From Pseudomonadota bacterium (GTDB taxonomy: Bacteria; Pseudomonadota; Alphaproteobacteria; Sphingomonadales; Sphingomonadaceae): a DNA stretch of 64,000 nucleotides. The stretch covers positions 156,838 through 220,837 of the forward strand of contig JAEXFD010000007.1 in the NCBI GenBank assembly GCA_023400405.1, read 5' to 3'. The number at the start of each line of letters is the position of its first letter. Position 1 is the first letter of the stretch. Shown here piece after piece: positions 17,002 through 25,218 of the stretch. A model generated the notes under the pieces. The model was not told the origin of the DNA and made no database searches. It saw nothing but the letters and a program-made list of their open reading frames with translations. Both the position numbers and the translations under genes were made by a program.

Positions 17002-17865
17002 TTATTCCGTCTCGCGTTTATAGTGGCCGAGGCCAGGCTTATAGGTCTTTTCGTCGAGGAACTGGACCATGCCCTTCTCGCGGCCCTTCTCGCGATCGAC
17101 GAAGGTGGTCTGGTCGCCCTTGGCGGTCAGATATTCGGCGGCGAGCTCCCAATCCATCTCGCGGGCATATTTGTACGCCATACGCGCCTGGCGCAGCGTG
17201 GTGGGGTTCTTCTCGAGCAGCACCTTGGCGAGCGCGCGGGTGCGCTCCTTGAGCTGGTCCGCAGGCACCGCCTCGTTCACCAGCCCCACTTCCTTGGCGC
17301 GGCGGCCGTCGAACTTCTCGCCGGTCATGACGTAATAGAGCGCCTCGCGATCGCCCATCAGCGTCGAGATCGCCTTGGAGACGACGCCGCCTGGGATGAT
17401 CCCCCAATTGATCTCGGAGAGGCCGAACACCGCGTCCTGGTCGGTGATCGCCAAGTCGCAGCAGATCAGCGGGGTGAAGGCGCCGCCGAAGCACCAGCCA
17501 TTGACCATCGCGATCGTCGGCTTGGTGTAGAACATCAGCGTGCGCCACTGCCAGGCGCGCGTCTCGCGATAGGCGCGGTGGCGCTCGACGTCGCTCACGG
17601 CGTCGGAGGCGCGGAAGAAGCCCTGCAGGTCCATGCCCGCCGAAAACGCCTCGCCCTTGCCGGTGAGCACGATCACGCCGCAGCGATCGTCGAGCTCGAG
17701 CGCGTCGAGCACCTGGTTCATCTCGCGCGCCAGCTCGATGCTCATCGCATTGCGCTTCTCGGGCCGGTTGAGGTGAACCCAGGCGATGCCGCCCTCGAAC
17801 TCGACGAGCACGGTGTTGCCGCCCGGCACGGGCCTGGTGTCCTGATCTGCCATGGTCGTTTCCAT
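17002..17865 (-). CDS. Hydroxycinnamoyl-CoA hydratase/lyase-like enzyme (FerB/Ech type)
   Basis: A 287-residue crotonase close to p-hydroxycinnamoyl-CoA hydratase-lyase ('NRPEKRNAMS', 'FSAGMDL', 'KPTIAMVNGWCFGGAF', 'GLSEINWGI', 'EKNPTTLRQA'). Family members hydrate feruloyl- or coumaroyl-CoA and split it into aldehyde and acetyl-CoA. Aligned by eye with the Pseudomonas fluorescens enzyme, Glu143 is kept as Glu151, but the residue at Ser123 is Thr131 and that at Tyr239, a residue implicated in handling the 4-hydroxyaryl group, is Thr247. The substrate may therefore differ from ferulate. It lies 1 bp after the CoA ligase stop and 2 bp before the CMD gene. Confidence 0.88.
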   Translation of the reverse strand: METTMADQDTRPVPGGNTVLVEFEGGIAWVHLNRPEKRNAMSIELAREMNQVLDALELDDRCGVIVLTGKGEAFSAGMDLQGFFRASDAVSDVERHRAYRETRAWQWRTLMFYTKPTIAMVNGWCFGGAFTPLICCDLAITDQDAVFGLSEINWGIIPGGVVSKAISTLMGDREALYYVMTGEKFDGRRAKEVGLVNEAVPADQLKERTRALAKVLLEKNPTTLRQARMAYKYAREMDWELAAEYLTAKGDQTTFVDREKGREKGMVQFLDEKTYKPGLGHYKRETE

Positions 17866-17866
17866 C

Positions 17867-20020
17867 CTATCCTTCTCCCGTTGCCGCGCCGGTGACGATC
17901 AGCGCGTCGAGCGCGATCGCGCCCTCGCCTTCGGCCATCACCATCAGCGGATTGATGTCGATTTCCTCGATGCCCAGCCCGGCGCGCATCGCCGCGCCGA
18001 CCTTCACCACCACATCGGCGACGGCATCGACGTCGCGCGGCGGCCGGCCGCGGAATTCGCCTAGCAGCTTGGCGCCGCGCAGCCCGCGGATGCGCTCGCA
18101 CGCGCGCGCGTGCGAGATGTCTGCGGGCAGCAGTTCGGCCGCCTCCAGCGCCTCGATCAGCACCCCGCCCAGCCCGACCATGACGGACGGACCCCATTCG
18201 GGATGATGCCGCGCGCCGACGACCAGCTCGAGTCCGGGCGCCGACATCTGCTCGACCAGCACGCCCTCGATCTCGATCGCTCCGAGATTGCGCATCAGCC
18301 GCATCCAGCCATCGCGCAATCCATCCTCGTCGCGAATGCCGAGGATCACGCCGCCGGCATCGCTCTTGTGGCTGAGCGCGGCGGCCTGGGCCTTGAGTAC
18401 GACCGGAAAGCCGATCCGCTCGACGATCGCCAGCGCTTCGTCGATCGTGGTCGCGAGCCCGCCCTCCGGCACTCGCACGCCGATCGCGCGCAGGAACGCC
18501 TTGCCGACATATTCGGGCTTCACGCCCGCCTCGGCGCAGCCGCTCAGCCCGGTGGCGGCCGGCGTGCGATCGTCGACGCCCGCCAGCGCGCCGGCATAGC
18601 GGCGGACGGCGGCGAAGGCGCGCATCGCCCGCTCGGGCGAGCGGAACAGCGGCGTCTCGGCCGCGCGCATCGCGGCGACGAATTCGGGGTCGAGCACCGA
18701 CTCGTCGCCAGTGATCGCGACGGCGACGGGCTTGGTCGAGGCGACCGCCTCCGGGTTGATCGCCGCCGCCTTGGCGCGCTGCTGCGAAGGACCGCCGCCG
18801 GCCATCGGCAACAAAACCCCGCTCACTGCCGGATCGGCGAGCATCGCCGCCGTGGACAGACCGAAGATATCCGCCTTCGCGAAGCCGGTGGTGCCGACGT
18901 CGAGCGGATTGTCGATCTCCATCCCCGCGGGCAGCATGCCGGCGAGCTTGGCGAGCGTCTCGGCCGAAACGTCCGCGATCGGCAGGCCGATCTCCTCGGC
19001 GAAGTCGAATGCCATGCCGCGGATCGCGCCCGAATTGGTGATGACGCCGAGCTCGCCGGGCTGCGGCGCCGGGAAACGATGGAGGATCGCGACCGCGTCG
19101 AACAGCTCGTCCATCGTGTCGACCACGACCACCGCCTCATTCTCCACCGCAGTCCGCATCAGCGCATAGTCGCCGACCATCGACCCGGTGTGCGACTGTG
19201 CCGCCGCCTGCCCCCGCTTGCTGCGGCCCGGGTGCATCATCACCACGGGCTTGCCGGCAGCGCGCGCACGCCGCACCGCTTCGAGGAAAGCGCGGGGATC
19301 GCGGATCTGCTCGACATAGAGCGCGATCGCGTCGGCGCGGCCATCGGCGACCACGAAATCGATGAGATCGCTCGCGCGGACCACCGCCTCGTTGCCGGTC
19401 GCGACCTGGAGCGCCACCGAAATACCCCTGCCCTGCATCGCCGCACGGATGCCCGAAGCGGTGGCGCCGCTCTGCGCGACCACCGCGACGCTGCGCCGCT
19501 CGCCCAGCGGCTGCGGATGCACGGGCTCGAAGGTGAGCGCGGCGCCATCGGCATAATTGACATAGCCCATGCAATTGGGCCCGAGCAGCGCCATGCCGGC
19601 CTCGCGGCAGATCGCCGCGATCGCCTCCTGCTCGTGCCGGCCTTCTTCGCCCGCCTCGGCGAAGCCCGAAGCGAAGACGATCACGCCGCCGACGCCCCGC
19701 CGTGCGGCCGCCTCGATCGCCGGCAGGATCGCGGCGCGCGGCACGTTGAGCACCAGGGCGTCGACACCGTGCGGAATATCGTCGACCGATTTGACGCAGG
19801 GCCGCCCGTTGATCTCGTCCCGCGTCGGGCTGATCAGGTGGATCGCGCCGGTGAAGCCGAAGCGCTCGCAATTGGCGAGGATCACCCCGCCCATCGTCGC
19901 GGCATCCGGCGAGGCGCCGGCGATCGCGATCGAACGCGGGCGCAACAGCCGCGCGAGCCCGCTTTCGGGCGCCGCCTCAACCTCGTGCAACGCGACCTCA
20001 CTCTGCTGCAGCAAGCACAC
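17867..20020 (-). CDS. ADP-forming acyl-CoA synthetase, fused alpha-beta (FerA-like)
   Basis: A 717-residue NDP-forming synthetase. An N-terminal CoA-binding domain ('RSIAIAGASPDAATMGG', about 29-45) is followed by succinyl-CoA-ligase-like domains with the presumed phosphohistidine His277 in 'SHTGSMVGD', and a C-terminal ATP-grasp part from about residue 490 ('GFPVVLKAQAAALSHKSDAGGV'). It would make an acyl-CoA from acid, ATP and CoA, giving ADP. Feruloyl-CoA synthetase FerA of Sphingobium SYK-6 belongs to this type, and the gene order ligase-lyase supports that role. It is the first gene of its operon and divergent from the cupin operon. Confidence 0.9.
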   Translation of the reverse strand: MCLLQQSEVALHEVEAAPESGLARLLRPRSIAIAGASPDAATMGGVILANCERFGFTGAIHLISPTRDEINGRPCVKSVDDIPHGVDALVLNVPRAAILPAIEAAARRGVGGVIVFASGFAEAGEEGRHEQEAIAAICREAGMALLGPNCMGYVNYADGAALTFEPVHPQPLGERRSVAVVAQSGATASGIRAAMQGRGISVALQVATGNEAVVRASDLIDFVVADGRADAIALYVEQIRDPRAFLEAVRRARAAGKPVVMMHPGRSKRGQAAAQSHTGSMVGDYALMRTAVENEAVVVVDTMDELFDAVAILHRFPAPQPGELGVITNSGAIRGMAFDFAEEIGLPIADVSAETLAKLAGMLPAGMEIDNPLDVGTTGFAKADIFGLSTAAMLADPAVSGVLLPMAGGGPSQQRAKAAAINPEAVASTKPVAVAITGDESVLDPEFVAAMRAAETPLFRSPERAMRAFAAVRRYAGALAGVDDRTPAATGLSGCAEAGVKPEYVGKAFLRAIGVRVPEGGLATTIDEALAIVERIGFPVVLKAQAAALSHKSDAGGVILGIRDEDGLRDGWMRLMRNLGAIEIEGVLVEQMSAPGLELVVGARHHPEWGPSVMVGLGGVLIEALEAAELLPADISHARACERIRGLRGAKLLGEFRGRPPRDVDAVADVVVKVGAAMRAGLGIEEIDINPLMVMAEGEGAIALDALIVTGAATGEG

Positions 20021-20120
20021 CTCCCCATCCGTGGCCGAATTCGGCTCGCGGCCATGTTGGCGAGCACCGTGAGGGGGTCCAATGCCGATTGCGGCGGATT
20101 ACGATAGGATCACGATATGA

Positions 20121-20133
20121 GTCGGATTCCGAC
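20121..20133. promoter_or_regulatory. Perfect inverted repeat in ferA-like/cupin divergent region
   Basis: GTCGGA-t-TCCGAC is a perfect 13-bp palindrome about 101 bp from the CoA ligase start and 125 bp from the cupin start. It is unlike motifs 1 and 2 elsewhere, so a different regulator would be needed. The 237-bp region otherwise shows no gene. Confidence 0.4.
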
Positions 20134-20257
20134 GTCTCCGATACTTTCGCGGCATCGGGCAGCCGTCGATAAGGAATTAGACGTAGCGCCGGACATCGCC
20201 CTAGAGTGGGCGGAACCAGAAGCCGCAGGATCGGCTCAACAGGATCGAGGAGAGCCG

Positions 20258-21172
20258 ATGTACGGGCGCGACGATTTGAGGACCAGCCTCGCCCCCCAGC
20301 CCAAGGCGCCCGCGCCGACCAGCTTCAAGCGGGCGAGCTACGCCCGCTTCTACGCCGAGCCGCCGCAGGAGCGCGGCGACCTGGTCGAAACCTGGATCGC
20401 GCGCGGCCAGACGATGATCGTCGCCTATAGCGAGGCCAAGGACGGCGCCACGCTCTCGCGCATCGACCAGCCCGACGAATATGCCGTCGTGCTCCCCGAC
20501 GACGGGGTCGAAATCGAAATCGCCACTCCCGAAGGCAGCGTGATCGCCAGCGGTCGCTCGGTCGCCTTCGTCCCCGCCGGGCCCAGCAAGATCACGGTAC
20601 TGAAGGGCGGCCGCATCCTGCGCCTGCTCACCACCCAGTCGAGCGACCTCGCCGCGATCTGCTCGAACGCAGCCGACTATGCGACGGCCGACCCCAACGT
20701 CGCCCAGTTCCGGGCGTGGCCCGATCCTGTCGGCGGGCGCAAGGTGCGCGTCTATCCGGGCGACGTCGCCCCCGAGCAGGGGCGCTTCGGGCGCATCTAT
20801 CGCGGCTCGACGATCATGGTGAATTTCGGCGACGGCCGCGTCGGCCCGCGCGCGGCGGACAATCTCTCGCCGCATCATCACGACGATTTCGAACAATATT
20901 CGATCGCGCTCGACGGCGACTATATCCACCATCTGCGCTGGCCCTGGATCAGCGATTCCACCCAATGGATCGAAGACGATCACGAGCGCTGCGCCGCGCC
21001 GTCAGTGGCCGTGATCCCGCCGCCCGCCACCCATACCTCGCAAGGCATCGCCCCCGGCCTCAATCGCCTGCTCGATGCCTTCTGCCCGCCCCGCGCCGAT
21101 TTCTCGGCCAAGCCCGGCTGGGTGCTCAATGCCGCCGACTATCCCCTGCCCGCCAAGGAAGACGCCCAATGA
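20258..21172 (+). CDS. Cupin-fold protein of unknown function
   Basis: A 304-residue cytoplasmic protein. The C-terminal half has a cupin-like metal-site pattern ('LSPHHHDDFEQYSIALDGDYIHHLRWPW', then 'PPATHTSQGI'), and the N-terminal half has a second beta-rich repeat ('EYAVVLPDDGVEIEIATPEGSVIASGRSVAFVPAGPSKI'), so it is probably bicupin. ATG 20258 follows a good ribosome-binding site (GAGGAGAG). Its stop overlaps the next start (ATGA), coupling it to the DUF6282 hydrolase. Cupins of this kind can be oxygenases, isomerases or sensors; no substrate is evident. Confidence 0.75.
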   Translation: MYGRDDLRTSLAPQPKAPAPTSFKRASYARFYAEPPQERGDLVETWIARGQTMIVAYSEAKDGATLSRIDQPDEYAVVLPDDGVEIEIATPEGSVIASGRSVAFVPAGPSKITVLKGGRILRLLTTQSSDLAAICSNAADYATADPNVAQFRAWPDPVGGRKVRVYPGDVAPEQGRFGRIYRGSTIMVNFGDGRVGPRAADNLSPHHHDDFEQYSIALDGDYIHHLRWPWISDSTQWIEDDHERCAAPSVAVIPPPATHTSQGIAPGLNRLLDAFCPPRADFSAKPGWVLNAADYPLPAKEDAQ

Positions 21173-22104
21173 GCGACCGGATCACCGAACTGCTGAAAGG
21201 CGCGATCGACCTTCATTGCCATAGCGGCCCCTCGGTGATGCCGCGGCGGCTCAACCATGTCGAGGCGATCAAGGAAGGCGAAGCCGCCGGTCTGCGCGCG
21301 ATCCTGTTCAAGGACCATTATTATTCGGTCACGCCCGTCGCCGCGCTGCTCGACGAGATCATGCCCGGCAAGGTCCAGCTGCTCACCGGCGTGCCGTGCA
21401 ACAACACCACCGGCGGCATTAATCCCTATGCCGTCGAGCATGGCTTCAAGCTCGGCGCGCGGCTGGTGTGGATGCCCACTTTCTCGGCGGCGAACCATAT
21501 CCGCCATTCGCATCGCAAACAGTTCCTGCCGACCAAGGAGAAGATGCTCGATCCGACGATGCTCACCGTCGTCGATGAGCGCGGCAAATTGAAGGACGAG
21601 GTCAAGCTGGTGCTCGACCAGATCGCCGAATATGACGCCGTCCTCTCCGCCGGGCACCTCCACATCAGCGAGATCTGGCCGCTGTTCACCGAGGCGAAGG
21701 CGCGCGGCGTCACCCGGCTGCTCGTCAACCACCCGACCTTCCTGATCGGCTGCACCCCGCCGGACATGGCCGAGCTCGCCAGGATGGGCGCCTATCTCGA
21801 GCATAGCTGCTGCATGTGGGCCGGGGTCCAGGGCAAGAACTACAGCCATGACAGCCTCAAGCTGTGCATCGAAGCGGGCGGCGTGCCGAACACGATCATC
21901 GGATCGGACCTTGGCCAGGTCGGCAATCCCACGCCGGTCGAAGGGCTGCGCTACGTCATCCAGATGCTGATCGAGCTGGATTATGGCGACGACGATATCC
22001 GCGCGATGATCGGCGGCAATGCCGCGAAGCTGATGGGTCTCGACGAAGGCATTGCCGAACGGTCCGATCCTGCCGATGGCGATCGCGTGGTGACTGCGGC
22101 ATGA
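21169..22104 (+). CDS. DUF6282-type amidohydrolase-like protein
   Basis: A 311-residue protein beginning 'GAIDLHCHSGPSVMPR', where the HxH resembles the metal-binding strand of amidohydrolase and PHP barrels. It continues with 'FKDHYYSVTPVAALL', 'LSAGHLHISE', 'NHPTFLIGC' and 'IIGSDLGQVGNPTPVEGLRYVIQ', giving further His/Asp ligand candidates and a terminal 'GGNAAKLMGL' as in dihydroorotase-like enzymes. It should hydrolyse or hydrate a small metabolite, but the substrate is unknown. It is translationally coupled on both sides (ATGA overlaps at 21169 and 22101). Confidence 0.82.
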   Translation: MSDRITELLKGAIDLHCHSGPSVMPRRLNHVEAIKEGEAAGLRAILFKDHYYSVTPVAALLDEIMPGKVQLLTGVPCNNTTGGINPYAVEHGFKLGARLVWMPTFSAANHIRHSHRKQFLPTKEKMLDPTMLTVVDERGKLKDEVKLVLDQIAEYDAVLSAGHLHISEIWPLFTEAKARGVTRLLVNHPTFLIGCTPPDMAELARMGAYLEHSCCMWAGVQGKNYSHDSLKLCIEAGGVPNTIIGSDLGQVGNPTPVEGLRYVIQMLIELDYGDDDIRAMIGGNAAKLMGLDEGIAERSDPADGDRVVTAA

Positions 22105-23525
22105 GCACGGATCGCGCCTATCACCTGCTGATCGACGGGGCGCCGCATCCCGGCGCAACGACCTTCGACGTGATCAACCCCGCCACCGAGAAGCCTTTCG
22201 CGAAATGCCCGAAGGCGGATGGAGTACTGCTCGACGCCGCGGTCGACGCCGCCCGTCGCGCCTTTGCCGGCTGGGCCGCAACACCGCTCGCCGAGCGCGC
22301 CGCGCGAGTCGAAGCGCTGGCCGACGCGCTCCAGGCGCGCGAGGCGGAGTTCGCCGCATTGCTCACCGCGGAACAGGGCAAGCCGCTCGACCAGGCCGTC
22401 AAGGAAATCCGCGGCAGCGTGTTCGTGCTGCGCACTTTCGCCGGCATGCGGATCGAGCCGCGCGTGCTGCGCGACGAGGGCGGCAATCGCGTCACCGAGC
22501 ATCGCACGCCGCTCGGCGTCGTCGCGGCGATCACCCCGTGGAACTTCCCGCTGATCCTGCTGGTCAACAAGGTCGGGCCGGCGCTGGTCGCGGGCAACAC
22601 GATGATCTGCAAGCCGGCACCGACCACGCCGCTCACCACCTGCCTGTTCGGCGAGCTGTGCCGCGAGGTCCTGCCCGCCGGCGTCGTCAATGTGCTGTGC
22701 GACGAGAACGAGCTCGGCCCGGCGATCACGGCGCATCCCGGCATCGCCAAGATCGCCTTCACCGGCTCCACCGGCACCGGCAAGAAAGTCCTCGCCGCCT
22801 CGGCCGACAGCCTCAAGCGCGTGACGCTCGAACTCGGCGGCAACGATGCCGCGATCGTGCTCGACGATGTCGATCCGACCTTCGCCGCGGGCAAGGTGTT
22901 CGAGGGCGCCATGCGCAACGCGGGGCAGATCTGCGTGGCGGTCAAGCGCGCCTATGTGCCCGAGGCGATGTACGACGATTTCTGCGACGAGCTCGCCCGC
23001 CTGGCGCGCGAGATGGTGGTCGATGACGGCGCCAATCAGGGCGCGCAGATCGGCCCGGTGCAGAACCGGCTGCAATATGAAAAGGTCGCCGCGCTGATCG
23101 AGGACAGCAAGGCGCGCGGCACGGTTATCGCCGGCGGCGAACCGCTCGACCGGCCCGGCTATTTCATCCCGCCCACGATCGTCCGCGACATCGACGACGA
23201 CGCGGCGCTGGTCCGCGAGGAACAGTTCGGGCCGGTGCTGCCGGTGCTCAAATATGACGATGTCGACACGCTGATCGAGCGCGTCAACGGCACCGATTAC
23301 GGCCTGGGCGGCACGCTCTGGAGCAGCGATCTCGCGCGCGGAGTCGAGGTCGCCAGCCGCGTCACGTCGGGCACGGTCTGGGTCAACCAGCTGATGGCGA
23401 TCGACCCGCGCATTCCGTTCCGCGGCCTCAAGCAATCGGGCATGGGCACCGAAATGGGCCAGGAGGGGCTCGAGGAATATACCCAGGCGACCGTGATCAA
23501 CGCAGTGGCGCTGGACGCGGCCTAG
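22101..23525 (+). CDS. Aldehyde dehydrogenase (second copy in window)
   Basis: A 474-residue NAD(P)+-dependent aldehyde dehydrogenase. It shows 'ITPWNFPLILLVNKVGPALVAGNT', 'FTGSTGTGKKVL', 'VTLELGGNDAAIV' and the catalytic Cys in 'MRNAGQICVAVKR', ending 'IPFRGLKQSGMGTEMGQEGLEEYTQ'. It is distinct from the enzyme at 13327-14832 and closer to the semialdehyde/aryl aldehyde group. It ends the cupin-DUF6282-ALDH operon, suggesting that the pathway gives an aldehyde. Its stop interlocks with that of the convergent amidohydrolase (shared CTAG at 23522-23525). Confidence 0.92.
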   Translation: MSTDRAYHLLIDGAPHPGATTFDVINPATEKPFAKCPKADGVLLDAAVDAARRAFAGWAATPLAERAARVEALADALQAREAEFAALLTAEQGKPLDQAVKEIRGSVFVLRTFAGMRIEPRVLRDEGGNRVTEHRTPLGVVAAITPWNFPLILLVNKVGPALVAGNTMICKPAPTTPLTTCLFGELCREVLPAGVVNVLCDENELGPAITAHPGIAKIAFTGSTGTGKKVLAASADSLKRVTLELGGNDAAIVLDDVDPTFAAGKVFEGAMRNAGQICVAVKRAYVPEAMYDDFCDELARLAREMVVDDGANQGAQIGPVQNRLQYEKVAALIEDSKARGTVIAGGEPLDRPGYFIPPTIVRDIDDDAALVREEQFGPVLPVLKYDDVDTLIERVNGTDYGLGGTLWSSDLARGVEVASRVTSGTVWVNQLMAIDPRIPFRGLKQSGMGTEMGQEGLEEYTQATVINAVALDAA

Positions 23526-24325
23526 AAGAAATAGAAGCGCAGCGCGGCGTCGGAAATGCGCCGGCGATCGCGCGCATCGGAAACGATGCGGTAAAAGGTG
23601 TCGAGCGTCCGGGCATAGTCCACTCGGTCCTCCGCACCGACATAGGGCGCATCGCTGCCCCAGAATAGCCGGTCGGGGCCAGCTTCGGCGAGCAGCCGTT
23701 GGGCATAGGCTTCGATCCGGTCCTCCGGCAGGCGGAATCCCGCCGAGATCTTCACCCGGGTCCGCCCCCGCTCGACCGCACGCAGCATCGCGACGAAGCC
23801 CGGCCCCTCCATCTCGCCTTCGCTGCGCAGCAATCCGAAATGATCGACCACCACCGGCACGGGGTGATCGGCAAGCGCCGGCAGCATCTGCGCCAGCTGC
23901 ACTCCGCCCAGGTTGAGCTCCAGATGCATCCCCGCATCGGCCAGCCGCGTGACGAAGCGGCGGAAGCGATAGCCGCCAAGGTCGGGCAGTTCCGCCTTGA
24001 GCGGAATCTGATACCGCACGCCGCACACGCCCTGCGCCCTAAGCGAGGCGAGCTCGGCGAGGCTCGTGTCCGGATCGAGCATCACCGTCGCTCGCAGCCG
24101 CTTGTGCTGCGCCAATGCTGCGAGCGTATAGTCGTTATACTCGCCGAACAGGCTCGCCGCGGTCAGCACGCCAAACGAAATGCCGTGCGCATCGAGATCG
24201 GCGAGATAGGCCTCGACCGGATAGTCGTAATCGGGCCGTGTCCAGGCCGTGTCGGTGAACGGCATCGCACGCGTGAAGACGTGCGCGTGCGCGTCGATGA
24301 CGGGGGGCTCGGGCGGCAGGCTCAC
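23522..24325 (-). CDS. Amidohydrolase-2 family (TIM-barrel) hydrolase
   Basis: A 267-residue COG3618-like hydrolase related to 2-pyrone-4,6-dicarboxylate lactonase. It has 'VIDAHAHVF' (HxH metal site), 'VPVVVDHFG', 'VKISAGFRLP' and 'LFWGSDAPYV' (catalytic Asp). It probably opens a lactone or hydrolyses a ring-cleavage product. GTG at 24325 overlaps the upstream stop (GTGA), so the two amidohydrolases are coupled. It is a clear paralogue of 44444-45262: both carry 'HAHVFTRAMPF' and 'RPDYDYP'. It is the last gene of the MFS1 operon. Confidence 0.88.
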   Translation of the reverse strand: MSLPPEPPVIDAHAHVFTRAMPFTDTAWTRPDYDYPVEAYLADLDAHGISFGVLTAASLFGEYNDYTLAALAQHKRLRATVMLDPDTSLAELASLRAQGVCGVRYQIPLKAELPDLGGYRFRRFVTRLADAGMHLELNLGGVQLAQMLPALADHPVPVVVDHFGLLRSEGEMEGPGFVAMLRAVERGRTRVKISAGFRLPEDRIEAYAQRLLAEAGPDRLFWGSDAPYVGAEDRVDYARTLDTFYRIVSDARDRRRISDAALRFYFF

Positions 24326-25218
24326 GGCTTCAGACGATCCCCGAACAGCGCGGCGCCGTTGTCGTGCAGCACCTTGGCCCGCTCGCCCTCGTCGAGCTGC
24401 GCGGTCGCCGCAATGGCCTGCTCGGCCATTTCGGGATAACCGATCTTGGTGTTGCCGTAATCGGAACCCCACATCAGCCGATCGGCGCCATAGGTATCGA
24501 CCATCAGGCGCACGAACGCGGCGGGATCGATCCCGGTCTCGGCGAAGCGGTTCAAGTTGATCTGGGTGAACTTGAAGCGGATGTTGGGCACGTCGACCAG
24601 CGCGAGATGCTCGGGCCCGATCGTCCCGTGCACGCCGCCTTCGACGCCGGGCCACCCGCAATGGTCCAGCGCGATGATCGTGTCCGGATAGCGTTTGGCG
24701 AGCGCGACGATGCGGCCGAGCGCCGCGGACGAGGGCTTGCCGGGCGCGTACATCACGATCATGTGCAGCCCCGCCGCGGCTGCCACGTCCCAGGTCTTGA
24801 GCGCCGCTTCCGAATCGAGCCAGGGATAATTGCCCGCCTCGTCGGGATAGCCGAACAGCCTGAGGCCGCTCACATGATGCCGCGCGGCTAGCGTGCGCAA
24901 TTGCTCGGGCGTCTCGGGCGCGGCGGCGTTCAGGATCAGCACGGCCGAGACGCGGTCGTGATGCGCGTCGGCGACGTCGATCGTGTAGCGATTGTCGGTC
25001 TTGTAGACGGTGTTGTATTGCACCGCGGCGCCGCCGGTGACGCCGCATTCGTCCCACAGCTTGAACACTGCCTCGGCCGTCGCCGGATTGGTCTGCAGGC
25101 GCTGGGTCAGTGCCTCCGCCCCCTCGCGCGCGCCGGTGAGGTCGATCGGATAGCGCGCGGTGTCGTTGGTGAAGAAATGGGCGTGGGTATCGAACAGCTT
25201 ATAGCGCGGGTTCGGCAT
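24322..25218 (-). CDS. Amidohydrolase-2 family hydrolase
   Basis: A 298-residue TIM-barrel hydrolase with 'KLFDTHAHFF' (HxH), 'IIALDHCGWPG' and 'LMWGSDYGNTKIG'. It is only distantly related to its neighbour 23522-24325, so the two probably act on different intermediates. ATG 25218 is preferred because GGAG lies 6 bases upstream; ATG 25236 has no such site. Its start overlaps the MFS transporter gene by 20 bp. The product of family relatives is usually a ring-opened or de-lactonised carboxylate. Confidence 0.87.
   Translation of the reverse strand: MPNPRYKLFDTHAHFFTNDTARYPIDLTGAREGAEALTQRLQTNPATAEAVFKLWDECGVTGGAAVQYNTVYKTDNRYTIDVADAHHDRVSAVLILNAAAPETPEQLRTLAARHHVSGLRLFGYPDEAGNYPWLDSEAALKTWDVAAAAGLHMIVMYAPGKPSSAALGRIVALAKRYPDTIIALDHCGWPGVEGGVHGTIGPEHLALVDVPNIRFKFTQINLNRFAETGIDPAAFVRLMVDTYGADRLMWGSDYGNTKIGYPEMAEQAIAATAQLDEGERAKVLHDNGAALFGDRLKP

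Noticed and set aside
18110..20107. Long plus-strand open frame opposite the ADP-forming CoA ligase
   Set aside because: Low-complexity antisense translation with no recognisable motif; the minus-strand ligase has all its family motifs.
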